Assembly (NCBI RefSeq): GCF_014534685.1
Contig: NZ_JACVVX010000004.1
Coordinates: 124,001-188,000, forward strand
Direction: 5' to 3'
Source: Oryzicola mucosus
Lineage (GTDB): Bacteria; Pseudomonadota; Alphaproteobacteria; Rhizobiales; Rhizobiaceae
DNA: 64,000 bases
This document shows, piece after piece, positions 52,916 to 62,370 of this stretch. The position numbers were made by a program, and so were the translations under genes. The notes under the pieces are model-generated. The model was not told where the DNA came from. It did not search any database and worked only from the letters and a program-made list of their open reading frames with translations. Numbering within the stretch: position 1 is the stretch's first letter; every line of letters starts with the position of its first letter.

Positions 52916-54382
52916 ATGGCAGACGCAAACGACGTGCTTTCCGCGGAAGCTGACGATCATTTCCATGACGAATGCGGTGTGTTCGGCATCTTTGGCCGGC
53001 AGGATGCCGGGGCCATCGTCACCCTCGGCTTGCATGCGCTTCAGCATCGCGGCCAGGAAGCTGCGGGTATCGTCTCCTATGACGGCACGCAGTTCCACGT
53101 CGAGCGCCATGTCGGCCTGATCGGCGACACCTTCACCAAGCAGGCCGTGCAGGACCGCCTTCCCGGCAGCCGCGCCATCGGCCATACGCGCTACGCCACG
53201 ACCGGCGGCGCCGGCATGCGCAACATCCAGCCCTTTTTCGCCGAACTGGCGGATGGCGGCTTCGCCGTAGCGCATAACGGCAATCTCACCAATGCCATGA
53301 CGGTCCAGCGCACCTTGCAGAAACAGGGTGCAATTTTCTCGTCCACCTCCGATACCGAGACCATCCTGCATCTGGTCGCCACCAGCAAGGAACGCGACCT
53401 CAACTCGCGCTTCATCGATGCGGTGCGGCAGGTCGAAGGCGCTTTCTCGCTGGTCGCCATGACGGCCAAGAAGATGATCGGCTGCCGTGATCCGCTGGGC
53501 ATCCGCCCGCTGGTGCTGGGCGACCTCGACGGCGCCTGGATTCTGGCTTCTGAGACCTGCGCGCTCGACATCATCGGCGCACGCTTCGTCCGGGACCTCA
53601 AGCCCGGTGAGATGGTTATCATCACCTCCAAGGGCATCGAGAGCGTTTTTCCCTTCGAGCCCGTCAAGTCGCGCTTCTGCATCTTCGAATATGTCTATTT
53701 CGCGCGTCCCGATTCGAGCGTCGAGGGCCGCAACGTCTATGACGTGCGCAAGCGCATCGGCATGGAGCTTTCCAACGAAAGCCCGGTCGATGCGGATATC
53801 GTGGTGCCGGTTCCCGATTCGGGTGTGCCGGCTGCCATCGGGTTCTCGCAGGAATCGGGCATTCCGTTCGAACTCGGCATCATCCGCAACCACTATGTCG
53901 GTCGCACCTTCATTTCGCCGGGCGATTCGATCCGCCACATGGGCGTGCGCCTCAAGCACAACGCCAACCGCCGCATGATCGAGGGCAAACGCGTGGTGCT
54001 GGTCGACGATTCGATCGTTCGCGGCACCACCAGCCAGAAGATCGTGCAGATGGTGCGCGACGCCGGTGCCCGGGAAGTGCATATGCGCATTGCCTCGCCG
54101 CCCACCCGTGCATCCTGCTTCTACGGTGTCGACACGCCGGAAAAGGCCAAACTCCTGGCATCGCGCATGTCGGTCGACGAAATGGCCGATTTCATCCGCG
54201 TCGATTCGCTCGGCTTTTTGTCCATCGACGGGCTCTACCGTGCGGTCGGCGAGGCCTCGCGCAATGGCGAACAGCCGCAGTTCTGCGACGCCTGCTTCAC
54301 CGGCGAATATCCGACCCGCCTTGCCGATTTCGACGGCGCCGACAATGTGCGCACGCTTTCGCTGCTGGCAAACAACGGCTGA
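52916..54382 (+). CDS. purF: Amidophosphoribosyltransferase
   Basis: A 488-residue PurF with a propeptide: MADANDVLSAEADDHFHDE, then the catalytic Cys in CGVFGIFGRQDAG. The Ntn-hydrolase domain includes HNGNLTNA; the PRTase site is RVVLVDDSIVRGTTS. Cys-based metal sites (RASCFYGVD, CDACFTGEYP) suggest the Fe-S-containing, Bacillus-type form. It commits PRPP to purines. An SDR follows. Confidence 0.97.
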   Translation: MADANDVLSAEADDHFHDECGVFGIFGRQDAGAIVTLGLHALQHRGQEAAGIVSYDGTQFHVERHVGLIGDTFTKQAVQDRLPGSRAIGHTRYATTGGAGMRNIQPFFAELADGGFAVAHNGNLTNAMTVQRTLQKQGAIFSSTSDTETILHLVATSKERDLNSRFIDAVRQVEGAFSLVAMTAKKMIGCRDPLGIRPLVLGDLDGAWILASETCALDIIGARFVRDLKPGEMVIITSKGIESVFPFEPVKSRFCIFEYVYFARPDSSVEGRNVYDVRKRIGMELSNESPVDADIVVPVPDSGVPAAIGFSQESGIPFELGIIRNHYVGRTFISPGDSIRHMGVRLKHNANRRMIEGKRVVLVDDSIVRGTTSQKIVQMVRDAGAREVHMRIASPPTRASCFYGVDTPEKAKLLASRMSVDEMADFIRVDSLGFLSIDGLYRAVGEASRNGEQPQFCDACFTGEYPTRLADFDGADNVRTLSLLANNG

Positions 54383-54421
54383 TCTTCCGTTTCCGCCGAA
54401 ATCGTATTAATTGCCCCTCAC

Positions 54422-54448
54422 CCTCTGCCCCTGAATATTGGGGAGAGG
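54422..54448. other. Inverted repeat after purF
   Basis: CCTCTGCCCC, spacer TGAATATT, GGGGAGAGG pair over nine positions with one bulge. Such CCCTC/GAGGG elements are often dispersed in rhizobial genomes; I see no second copy in this window. It may terminate purF or be a small repeat. Confidence 0.4.
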
Positions 54449-54548
54449 AAGGCATCGGCGCACGCACCCATCTCTCTCGCCATTTTTACGGGAAGAAGAT
54501 GCCGGCAGGCGGATGAAGGCAAATGAATACGGACAGAAGGCAAGCTGC

Positions 54549-55295
54549 ATGACCCCTAACCCCGATCTTTCCGGCCGTATCGCTCTCGTCACCGGCGCGT
54601 CGCGGGGCATCGGCTATTCCGTTGCCAAGCAGCTTGCAGCCGCTGGCGCGCATGTGGTGGCGGTGGCGCGCACCATAGGCGGGCTCGAGGAACTGGACGA
54701 CGAGATCAAGTCGGCCGGCGGTCAGGCGACGCTGGTTCCGCTCGACCTTACGGACATGCCCGGCATCGACCGACTGGGCGGCGCGATCAACGACCGCTGG
54801 GGCAAGCTCGACATTCTGGTCGCCAATGCCGGCGTGCTCGGCGTGATTTCCCCGATCGGCCATGTCGAGGCGAAAGTGTTCGATAAGGTCATGGCCGTGA
54901 ACGTCACCGGCACCTGGCGTTTGATCCGTTCTGTCGATCCGCTGCTGCGCAACTCCGAGGCGGGTCGCGCCGTCATCGTCAGTTCGAACGCCGCCCATTC
55001 CGCCCGCGCCTTCTGGGGCCCTTATGCCGCCTCGAAAGCAGCCGTGGAGACCCTGATGCGGTCCTGGGCCGACGAAACCAAGTCGCTCGCCCTTCGTGTC
55101 AACGCCTTTGATCCCGGCCGCACCCGCACCGCGATGCGCGCCCAGGCCGTGCCGGGCGAAGACCCGAAAACCCTGCCGCAACCGTCGGAAATCGCGGCGA
55201 AACTGATGCCGCTCGTCAGCCGCTCTCTGACTGAAACCGGCTTGATCTACCAGGCGCAGCGCGACCGGTTCGTTGCCTACCGGCAGCCCGAGTAA
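54549..55295 (+). CDS. SDR family oxidoreductase
   Basis: A 248-residue classical SDR: TGASRGIGYSVAKQLAAAGA, ILVANAGVLGVISPIGHV, catalytic Ser in VIVSSNAAHSARAFWGPYAASK with Tyr-x3-Lys. NAFDPGRTRTAM follows. It may use NADP(H); the substrate is unknown. The ATG at 54549 gives MTPNPDLSGRIALVTGAS; a longer frame is unlikely. It follows purF, an order often kept in rhizobia. Confidence 0.85.
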   Translation: MTPNPDLSGRIALVTGASRGIGYSVAKQLAAAGAHVVAVARTIGGLEELDDEIKSAGGQATLVPLDLTDMPGIDRLGGAINDRWGKLDILVANAGVLGVISPIGHVEAKVFDKVMAVNVTGTWRLIRSVDPLLRNSEAGRAVIVSSNAAHSARAFWGPYAASKAAVETLMRSWADETKSLALRVNAFDPGRTRTAMRAQAVPGEDPKTLPQPSEIAAKLMPLVSRSLTETGLIYQAQRDRFVAYRQPE

Positions 55296-55317
55296 AAGCA
55301 TTTTACGGGCAAAGAAA

Positions 55318-55339
55318 AAGCCGACGCAAAGGTCGGCTT
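55318..55339 (+). other. Hairpin after the SDR gene
   Basis: AAGCCGAC, loop GCAAAG, GTCGGCTT, 22 nt after the stop. The T-run needed for an intrinsic terminator is on the minus strand (an A-run precedes the stem on plus), so its role on plus is uncertain. Confidence 0.45.
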
Positions 55340-55555
55340 GAGGGGGACGGGCTGAGGGGTTGGGGGACAGAATGGCCCGTCGCTCTCATAACTCCGGCCT
55401 TTCAAAACGGTTCCATTCGTTCCGATGTTTTTTTAAGAAATCTTTGGGGCCACTCCGCGCATTGACCTTGAGGCCACATCGTCTAGTTTCCGCAGTCGGC
55501 GGTCGCGAGGATCGCTTCGCATGAAGCGTTGGCCCGAATCGTTGAAAGGTGCGGC

Positions 55556-57778
55556 ATGATTCTGACCGGTGCGTTGCTGCTCGGCGTCGTTATTGCCTGG
55601 CTGGTCGTCGCGGCGGTGGATTGCGCTCGGCTCGGCCTCGATCTCAAGCAGGCGCTGCTCTACACCCCCTTCAAGCTTCTGTACCGGATCGACGACGCAG
55701 CCATGCGCGGCGCGCGCAAGTCGCAGGCTCCGGTCATCTATGTGGTCTGGCACCAGTCCCGCATCGAGCCGGCGCTGATGCTGTCGCTGCTGCCGGACGA
55801 CACGCTGCACATCCTCGACGACGCATCCGCCAAGGCAGGCTGGCTCGATCCATGGCGCTCGCTGGCCCGCACCATCGCCTTCAACGCCGAACATGTCTTC
55901 GTCAGCCGCCGGCTGGTGCGCGTCCTCAAGGGAAAAGGCCGGCTGGCCGTCTATTTCCCCGACACAGTAGAGCCGGACGTCAAGGCGTTCCGCCTGTTCC
56001 GTGCCGTCTCGCGCATCGCCATGCAGGCGGATGCCAGGATCGTCCCGATTTTCATCGATGGCACCCGCCACCTGCCGGTTTCGCTGACCGGCAAGGACAA
56101 GGCCCCGCGCCACTGGTTCCCACGGCTGCGCATCACGGCACTGGCGGCTGTCGATATGAACGCCTTGACCGAACGAATGGGCGGCGGGCGCATCACCACC
56201 TCGAACGCCCTGTTCGACCGCTTCATGGAGGCGCGATATGCCGGTGCAGATGCGCGTCTCACCCTGTTCCAGGCGACACGCGACGCTGCCCTTCGTTACG
56301 GCCCGTCCCACGCAATCATCGAGGATCCGGTCGGCGGCGCGATGAGCTATCGCGAAACGATGATCGGCGCGCGCATTCTCGGCCGGCATTTCGAGGGCGT
56401 AACCGCGCCCGGCGACGTGGTCGGCGTGATGCTGCCCAATTCCAACGGCTTCGTTCTGTCCTTGCTCGCCCTGGCGTCCACGTCGCGGCCGGCGGCGATG
56501 ATCAACTACACCTCCGGCTCGGCCAATGTCGCTTCCGCGGTGAAGACGGCGTTGATTCGCACGATCGTCTCCTCGCGTCTGTTCATCGAAAAGGCCAATC
56601 TGGGCGACATCGTCGAAGCCGCGCAAAGAGCCGGTGCCAAGTTCCTGTGGCTCGAAGACATCCGCAAGCAGACGAGCAGCCTGGACAAGTTTGCCGGCGC
56701 TTTGATGTGGAGGCTCGCTTTGCAACGTCAGGACGCTCAGCGGCCTGCTGTCATCCTTTTTACCTCCGGCTCGGAAGGCGCTCCAAAGGCCGTGGTGCTG
56801 TCGCACCGGAATATTTTGGCAAACGCTATGCAGGCGGAAGCGCGGCTCACCGTCTCCCCGGCGGACAAACTGCTCAACGTGCTGCCGGTGTTCCACTCCT
56901 TCGGTCTCACAGCCGGCGTGGTGTTGCCGCTGGTCAGCGGCGCAAAGCTGTTCCTCTATCCCTCCCCGCTGCACTACAAGCTCATTCCGGACATTGCCCG
57001 GCGCATCCGCCCAACCGTGATGATCAGCACCGACACATTTCTCGCCGCCTATGCGCGCACCGCGGAAGACGACGATTTTTCGAGCCTGCGTTTCGTCGTC
57101 GCGGGAGCCGAGCCGGTCAAACAGGAAACGCGCAGGATTTATCGCGAACGCTTCCACGCCGAAATCGTCGAGGGTTTCGGCCTGACCGAGGCGGCGCCCG
57201 TGGTTGCCGTGAACTCCGCCACCCATGGCCGAGACGGCACCGTGGGCAGGCTCCTGCCCGGCATGCGCATGCGGCTCGAGCCGGTGGAGGGCGTCACCGA
57301 GGGTGCGCGCCTGTGGCTCAGCGGTCCGAATGTGATGATGGGCTACATCGATGCGGAGCGTCCCGGCGAAGTGCAACCCTTGTCGGATGGCTGGCATGAC
57401 AGCGGCGACATCGTGTCTGTCGACCGCGAGGGCTTTATTACCATTCGCGGCCGCGCCAAGCGTTTTGCCAAGATCGCGGGAGAAATGATCTCATTGGGCG
57501 CGGTGGAAATCCTCGTCCAGGCGCTTTGGCCCGAGGAGCGCCACGCCGTCGTCGCCATACCGGACAACAAGCGCGGCGAGCGGCTCGTTCTGGTCACGAC
57601 AGCGACGCAAGCGGATGCAGACGCGTTGCGGCGCTATGGGCGTCAGGCGGGCGCTACGGAGTTGATGGTGCCGCACGACATCGTCAAGGTCACCGAACTG
57701 CCGCTGCTTGGCTCGGGCAAGGTGGACTACACCGCAACCCGCAGCATCGCCATCGAGCGACTTGGCCAGTCCGCCTGA
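55556..57778 (+). CDS. Fused acyltransferase / acyl-ACP synthetase (Aas-like)
   Basis: A 740-residue bifunctional protein. Residues 1-230 are a PlsC-like acyltransferase with VIYVVWHQSRIEPALML, where the expected HX4D is His66-x4-Glu71, and FPDTVEPD. Residues 240-740 are an ANL adenylating domain with ILFTSGSEGAPKAVVLSHRN, VLPVFHSFGLTAG and GFGLTEAAPVVAVNSATHG. E. coli Aas has the same order (719 residues) and recycles lysophosphatidylethanolamine. The ATG at 55556 is favoured by GAAAGG; an upstream TTG could add nine residues. Confidence 0.87.
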   Translation: MILTGALLLGVVIAWLVVAAVDCARLGLDLKQALLYTPFKLLYRIDDAAMRGARKSQAPVIYVVWHQSRIEPALMLSLLPDDTLHILDDASAKAGWLDPWRSLARTIAFNAEHVFVSRRLVRVLKGKGRLAVYFPDTVEPDVKAFRLFRAVSRIAMQADARIVPIFIDGTRHLPVSLTGKDKAPRHWFPRLRITALAAVDMNALTERMGGGRITTSNALFDRFMEARYAGADARLTLFQATRDAALRYGPSHAIIEDPVGGAMSYRETMIGARILGRHFEGVTAPGDVVGVMLPNSNGFVLSLLALASTSRPAAMINYTSGSANVASAVKTALIRTIVSSRLFIEKANLGDIVEAAQRAGAKFLWLEDIRKQTSSLDKFAGALMWRLALQRQDAQRPAVILFTSGSEGAPKAVVLSHRNILANAMQAEARLTVSPADKLLNVLPVFHSFGLTAGVVLPLVSGAKLFLYPSPLHYKLIPDIARRIRPTVMISTDTFLAAYARTAEDDDFSSLRFVVAGAEPVKQETRRIYRERFHAEIVEGFGLTEAAPVVAVNSATHGRDGTVGRLLPGMRMRLEPVEGVTEGARLWLSGPNVMMGYIDAERPGEVQPLSDGWHDSGDIVSVDREGFITIRGRAKRFAKIAGEMISLGAVEILVQALWPEERHAVVAIPDNKRGERLVLVTTATQADADALRRYGRQAGATELMVPHDIVKVTELPLLGSGKVDYTATRSIAIERLGQSA

Positions 57779-57787
57779 AACAGGCCC

Positions 57788-58609
57788 TCAGGCCTCCAGA
57801 TCGTCCGTCTGCACGGCAACGGCCTTTTCAGCCTGCGCCCGCTTCGAATAGGCCCGCATGCTCAGCGGCAGGAAAGCCAGGTAGAGGGCAACGGACACCG
57901 ACAGCGTTTCCCACGTATAGGTCGCGATCAACAGCACATAGAGGGCTGCGACCATGAGCGCCGGCAGTACGTTCTCGCGGCGGATTTTCAATTTCTTGCC
58001 GGAATAAACAGGCAAGCGGCTGACCAGCAGGAAAGCGACGACGATGGTGAAAGCGCTAGCGACGAACGCCACGCCGCGCGTCGGGTCCATGCCGAGAAAA
58101 CCGAGATACATCGGCGTCATCATCACCAGCGCACCGACGGGCGCGGGAACGCCGACGAAATACTCCGCCTGCCACGCAGGCCGGTCGAGATCCTCGTCGA
58201 GCACGTTGAAACGGGCGAGACGCAGACCGCAGGCGATGACGAACATCAGGGCCGCGATCCAGCCGGCGGACCCTGCCTGGTCGAGCAGATAGGCATAGAG
58301 CACCAAGGCGGGTGCGACGCCGAAATTAACGATGTCGGCCAGCGAATCCATCTGCGCGCCGAATTTCGATGTCGCCTTGAGCAGCCGCGCAATGCGCCCG
58401 TCGACGCCGTCCAAAAGCGCGGCGACCAGAACGAGGATGACCGCCGTCTCGAAACGACCGTCGAAGGCGAGCCGGATGCCGGACAGGCCGGCACAGATCG
58501 ACAGAACGGTGATCAGGTTGGGCAGCACCATGCGGATCGGGATTTCCCGAATGCGTGGACCGCCGCTGCCATGCGGCTCGAAACTCTGGAACGGACGAGG
58601 TCTGGGCAT
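57788..58609 (-). CDS. pssA: CDP-diacylglycerol--serine O-phosphatidyltransferase
   Basis: A 273-residue membrane enzyme. The CDP-alcohol motif is DGVDGRIARLLKATSKFGAQ then MDSLADIVNFG with all conserved Asp. Eight or so helices follow. It makes phosphatidylserine, the substrate for Psd, whose gene lies 10 nt upstream. MPRPRPFQSFEPHG starts at 58609; a longer frame overlaps psd. Confidence 0.94.
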   Translation of the reverse strand: MPRPRPFQSFEPHGSGGPRIREIPIRMVLPNLITVLSICAGLSGIRLAFDGRFETAVILVLVAALLDGVDGRIARLLKATSKFGAQMDSLADIVNFGVAPALVLYAYLLDQAGSAGWIAALMFVIACGLRLARFNVLDEDLDRPAWQAEYFVGVPAPVGALVMMTPMYLGFLGMDPTRGVAFVASAFTIVVAFLLVSRLPVYSGKKLKIRRENVLPALMVAALYVLLIATYTWETLSVSVALYLAFLPLSMRAYSKRAQAEKAVAVQTDDLEA

Positions 58610-58619
58610 CGGCGCGCCC

Positions 58620-59318
58620 TCACCCGACCCTGACGAGCGGCGCGGTCGGCGCACCGCCGAATTCTGCGATCACCGTCTCACCGGCTACGGCGGTCTGGCC
58701 TACGGCAACGCGCGGCACGGCGCCCGCGGGCAGATAGACATCGACGCGCGAGCCGAAACGGATCAGGCCGAAGCGCTCGCCCACCGCGATGTTCTCGCCG
58801 GTGCCGGACCAGCACAGGATGCGACGTGCGACGAGGCCGGCGATCTGCACGGCGACGACTGTGCCGTTCGGGCTGTCGATGACGAGGCCGTTGCGCTCGT
58901 TTTCCTGGCTCGCCTTGTCCAGTTCCGCGTTCAGGAATTTTCCGGGACGATGCTCGATGCGGGTGATGCGGCCGCGCACCGGCGAACGGTTCACATGGCA
59001 GGAAAATACGTCCATGAACACCGAGATGCGAGTCATCTCGCCCGCTGGCAGGCCGAGTTCGAGCGGCGGCACCGCAGGACCGACGGCTGAAACCACCCCG
59101 TCAGCCGGGCTGATGACCAGCCTGTCGTCGGTCGGAGTCACGCGTTCGGGATCGCGGAAGAAATAGGCGCACCAGGCGGTCAGGATCGCCCCGATCCAGA
59201 ACAAGGATGTCGAGAAAAAGCCCAGAAGAACCGATATCGCGGCAAACCCGGCGATGAAGGGATATCCCGCGCGATGCACCGGAACGAAGGCGTTTCGGAT
59301 CGTGTCGACTATGCTCAT
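58620..59318 (-). CDS. psd: Phosphatidylserine decarboxylase
   Basis: A 232-residue short-type (archaeal/rhizobial) proenzyme. One or two N-terminal helices ([20 protein letters not shown]) are followed by [35 protein letters not shown] and the self-cleavage site [11 protein letters not shown], whose Ser becomes the pyruvoyl group. It makes phosphatidylethanolamine. It forms an operon with pssA. Confidence 0.95.
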   Translation of the reverse strand: MSIVDTIRNAFVPVHRAGYPFIAGFAAISVLLGFFSTSLFWIGAILTAWCAYFFRDPERVTPTDDRLVISPADGVVSAVGPAVPPLELGLPAGEMTRISVFMDVFSCHVNRSPVRGRITRIEHRPGKFLNAELDKASQENERNGLVIDSPNGTVVAVQIAGLVARRILCWSGTGENIAVGERFGLIRFGSRVDVYLPAGAVPRVAVGQTAVAGETVIAEFGGAPTAPLVRVG

Positions 59319-59404
59319 GGGCTGGGGCGGCTCCGCTTTTCGTCCGGGTTGCTTATCGGAAACACCCCCTCACCGCAACGAAACATTGGTTGATCCCGCG
59401 CGCT

Positions 59405-60049
59405 TCAATCGCCGCAGTTCACCCGCCTCAGCGCAGCCAGCCAGATCGTGTGACCGCCACAGTCCGGATCTTCAACGGTATGGCGGAGCACGTCGAAGCC
59501 GTTTTCGCCCAGCAGCGCCTTGTATTCTTCTGGCGCCAAGCTGCCGTGATAAAGCGTCTCGCCGCCAAACGCGCCGAGGGCGTCGCCGTGGTGCGGACCG
59601 CTCGTGAACATGAGGACGCCGCCTGGCCTGATATGCTGCGCGAACCGCGAAAACATCGGGCGTTGCTCAGCCGGCGGCAGATGGAAGAAACTGTCCCAGG
59701 CCACGAGGCCGTCGAACCGCATTCCGAGATCGAGTTGCCGCATATCCGCCAATAGCCATTCCTGGTCCGGAAAACGACGACGACAGAAGGCAATAAGCGA
59801 TTCGGAGGAATCGACGCCGGTCACAGGGTGGCCGCATTCGATAAAATATCTGGCTATCGGCTCACCAGAACCGCAGCCGAGGTCAAGGACGCTTCCACCC
59901 TTGGGAACCAAGGCGAGGAACCGATCCAGCCAGATCCGTTCAAACAGCGAACGGCCGCGAAGGCGATCCCACAATTCGGCCTGCCGCTCATAGAGTCCGA
60001 CCACGTTGTCGGCAGCGTTCGCCGCCGGATCGTCCTCCGTTTCAGCCAT
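59405..60049 (-). CDS. Class I SAM-dependent methyltransferase
   Basis: A 214-residue enzyme. The SAM site is SVLDLGCGSGEPIARYFIEC, with GVDSSESLIAF (acidic ribose ligand) and LVAWDSFFHLPPAEQRPMFS. It ends with HTIWLAALRRV. The target is unknown. It overlaps the 3' end of the Atm1-like gene by 8 nt, so it is probably in the same message. The ATG at 60058 could add three residues. Confidence 0.83.
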   Translation of the reverse strand: MAETEDDPAANAADNVVGLYERQAELWDRLRGRSLFERIWLDRFLALVPKGGSVLDLGCGSGEPIARYFIECGHPVTGVDSSESLIAFCRRRFPDQEWLLADMRQLDLGMRFDGLVAWDSFFHLPPAEQRPMFSRFAQHIRPGGVLMFTSGPHHGDALGAFGGETLYHGSLAPEEYKALLGENGFDVLRHTVEDPDCGGHTIWLAALRRVNCGD

Positions 60050-61937
60050 CGGTGGCAATTTCCGGCGTGCGCCGGCGCGTCACCACGCCCAGATCGTCTT
60101 CCTCGCGGGCAGCACGCAGGCGTTCTTCCGCCTCGCTGGCCTCGCGCTGGCGATCCCACATCGAAGCATAAAGGCCGGCCTGCGCGAGCAGTTCGGCGTG
60201 GCGCCCGCGTTCGGCGATCACACCGTCCTTGAGCACGATGATCTCATCCGCGCCGACCACGGTAGACAGCCGGTGCGCGATAACGATGGTCGTACGGTCG
60301 CGGCTGACGAGATCGAGCGCGGCCTGGATTTCCTGCTCGGTGTGGCTGTCCAACGCGGATGTCGCCTCATCGAGAATCAGGATCGGCGGCGCTTTCAGGA
60401 TGGTGCGCGCAATGGCCACGCGCTGTTTTTCGCCGCCCGACAGTTTCAGGCCGCGCTCGCCCACCATTGCCTTATAGCCGTCAGGCAGGCGTTCGATGAA
60501 GTCGGCGACCTGTGCCAGTTCGGCTGCGGTCCGCACCTCGTCCTCGGTCGCGCTCATGCGGCCATAGCGGATGTTATAGCTGATCGTGTCGTTGAACAGC
60601 ACCGTGTCCTGCGGCACCATGCCGATGGCCGAGCGCAGGCTTTCCTGCTGCACGTCGCGCAGATCCTGCCCGTCGATCAGGATCGCCCCCCTCTGGATGT
60701 CGTAGAAGCGGAACAAAAGCCGCGAGATCGTCGACTTCCCCGCCCCGGAGGGACCTACGATGGCCACCGTCTTGCCGGCCGGCACCTCGAAGCTGATGCC
60801 CTTGAGGATCTGGCGGTTCTGGTCATAGGCAAAATGCACGTCGCGGAACTCGACGCGCGCAGCCTCCACCGCGAGCGGCAAGGCGCCGGGTTTGTCGAGC
60901 ACTTCCTGGTCGACGTCGAGCAGGTCGAACATCTGTTCGATGTCGGTCAGGCCTTGGCGGATTTCGCGATAGATGAAGCCAATGAAGTTGAGCGGGACTG
61001 ACAGCTGCATCATCATCGCATTGACGAAGACGAAATCGCCGACCGTCTGCGTGCCCGCCTGCACCTCGAATGCCGACATGACCATGATGACGGTGGTGCC
61101 GACGCCGAAGATGATGCCTTGGCCGAAGTTCAGCCAGCCGAGCGAGGTCCAGGTCTTGGTCGCGGCCTCTTCATAGCGCGCCATGGAGCGGTCGAAGCGC
61201 TCGGCTTCCATGCGCTCGTTGTTGAAATATTTCACCGTCTCGAAGTTCAACAGCGAGTCGATTGCCTTGCTGTTGGCATCGGTGTCGGAATCGTTCATCT
61301 CGCGGCGGATCTTGATGCGCCAGTCGCTCGCCCACACGGTGAACCATGTGTAGAGCCAGACGGTAATCGCCATAACAGCCACATATTTCCAGCCATAGGC
61401 ATAGGCGAAGATCGCCGCCGTCAGTGCGAACTCCAGCACCGTCGGCAGCGAGTTCAGAATGGTGAAGCGGACGATGGTCTCGATGCCCTTCGTGCCGCGC
61501 TCGATGATACGCGATAGGCCGCCGGTGCGCCGCTCCAGATGGAAGCGCAGCGACAGTTCGTGCATATGCACGAAGGTCTTGAAGGCAAGCTGGCGCACAG
61601 CATGCTGGCCGACACGGGCAAACAGCGCGTCGCGCAACTGATTGAAGCCGAGCTGCACCAGGCGCAGCACATTATAGGCGATGACCAGCATCACCGGCGC
61701 CAACAGAAAGACGGGCAGCGGCGGCGGCGTATGAGCATCGTTGGCCAGCGCGTCGGTGGCCCATTTGAAGAAATACGGTCCCGCCACCAGCGTCAGCTTG
61801 GCGATGACGAGAAAGACAGTGGCCCAGACGATGCGGGCCTTCAGGTCGGGCCGGTCGGCAGCCCACATATAAGGCCACAGATTGCGCAGCGTGGAGAAGG
61901 TTGAGCCCCTCTCTGCGGAGACGGTTTTTTCAGCCAA
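60042..61937 (-). CDS. Atm1-type ABC exporter (heavy-metal/glutathione transport)
   Basis: A 631-residue half-transporter. Six helices (residues about 35-310) include NSDTDANSKAIDSLLNFETVKYFNNE-type blocks (here DSDTDANSKAIDSLLNFETV, KYFNNERMEAERFD), which are specific to the Atm1/HMT1 group. The NBD has GPSGAGKSTISRLLFRFYD, LSGGEKQRVAIARTILK and LILDEATSALDSHTE. Relatives export glutathione-linked metals or sulfur species. An arsR-like gene is 19 nt upstream, consistent with metal control. Confidence 0.88.
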   Translation of the reverse strand: MAEKTVSAERGSTFSTLRNLWPYMWAADRPDLKARIVWATVFLVIAKLTLVAGPYFFKWATDALANDAHTPPPLPVFLLAPVMLVIAYNVLRLVQLGFNQLRDALFARVGQHAVRQLAFKTFVHMHELSLRFHLERRTGGLSRIIERGTKGIETIVRFTILNSLPTVLEFALTAAIFAYAYGWKYVAVMAITVWLYTWFTVWASDWRIKIRREMNDSDTDANSKAIDSLLNFETVKYFNNERMEAERFDRSMARYEEAATKTWTSLGWLNFGQGIIFGVGTTVIMVMSAFEVQAGTQTVGDFVFVNAMMMQLSVPLNFIGFIYREIRQGLTDIEQMFDLLDVDQEVLDKPGALPLAVEAARVEFRDVHFAYDQNRQILKGISFEVPAGKTVAIVGPSGAGKSTISRLLFRFYDIQRGAILIDGQDLRDVQQESLRSAIGMVPQDTVLFNDTISYNIRYGRMSATEDEVRTAAELAQVADFIERLPDGYKAMVGERGLKLSGGEKQRVAIARTILKAPPILILDEATSALDSHTEQEIQAALDLVSRDRTTIVIAHRLSTVVGADEIIVLKDGVIAERGRHAELLAQAGLYASMWDRQREASEAEERLRAAREEDDLGVVTRRRTPEIATDG

Positions 61938-61956
61938 TGGTCAGGTCCAGTACGGA

Positions 61957-62283
61957 TTACCGGCAGGGCTTGCAGCAGTCCTCGACCATCGCCGCAAGCG
62001 TGGAGGACAGCGATGAAAGCGCTTCGGGATTGATTTCATACAGCGAGCGCGGGCGCTGGGGCGCATAACGGACCAGCCCTGCCTCGACGAGAATCTTCAG
62101 ATGCTGCGAGACTGTCGACTGCGCAAGGTCGAGATGATCGACCACATCCTTGCAGCAGCATGGCGAACTGCCGCCCAGCCGGCGTAGAATTTCGAGCCGC
62201 GCCGGATGCGACAGCGCAGCGAATTTAGCCGCCGCGCCCACCTTGGGATCGCCTTCGGAAATATCTGCAGTCTTGGTATTCAT
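61957..62283 (-). CDS. ArsR/SmtB family metalloregulator (Cys-rich)
   Basis: A 108-residue winged-helix protein: LSHPARLEILRRLGGSSPCC then CKDVVDHLDLAQSTVSQHLKILVEAGLV (split), and YAPQRPRSLYEIN. Cys42-44 sit where ArsR proteins have their alpha-3 metal ligands; Cys103, 104 and 107 (EDCCKPCR) are at the C-terminus. It precedes the Atm1-like exporter by 19 nt, so metal or metalloid de-repression of export is the likely logic. The metal is unknown. Confidence 0.85.
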   Translation of the reverse strand: MNTKTADISEGDPKVGAAAKFAALSHPARLEILRRLGGSSPCCCKDVVDHLDLAQSTVSQHLKILVEAGLVRYAPQRPRSLYEINPEALSSLSSTLAAMVEDCCKPCR

Positions 62284-62287
62284 CGTC

Positions 62288-62305
62288 CATCGTCGATATA
62301 CGATG
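62288..62305. promoter_or_regulatory. Operator candidate of the ArsR-type regulator
   Basis: CATCGT-CGATAT-ACGATG, an 18-bp inverted repeat with 6-bp arms, ends 4 bp before the arsR start codon on the minus strand. ArsR/SmtB repressors usually bind such dyads at their own promoter. Confidence 0.5.
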
Positions 62306-62370
62306 AAGCCGATTTAAGCAAGCCCGCAGTAGGTTCATGCTGACATCGGCTGAATTCAGGGAACCGATAT

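Noticed and set aside
55318-55339. Intrinsic terminator of the SDR gene at 54549
   Set aside because: The stem is good, but its T-run is on the opposite strand, so it is listed only as a hairpin.
55433-57397. A 654-codon open frame on minus and a 616-codon second frame on plus
   Set aside because: Both overlap the Aas-like gene in other frames and have shadow composition (Arg/His/Gln-rich).
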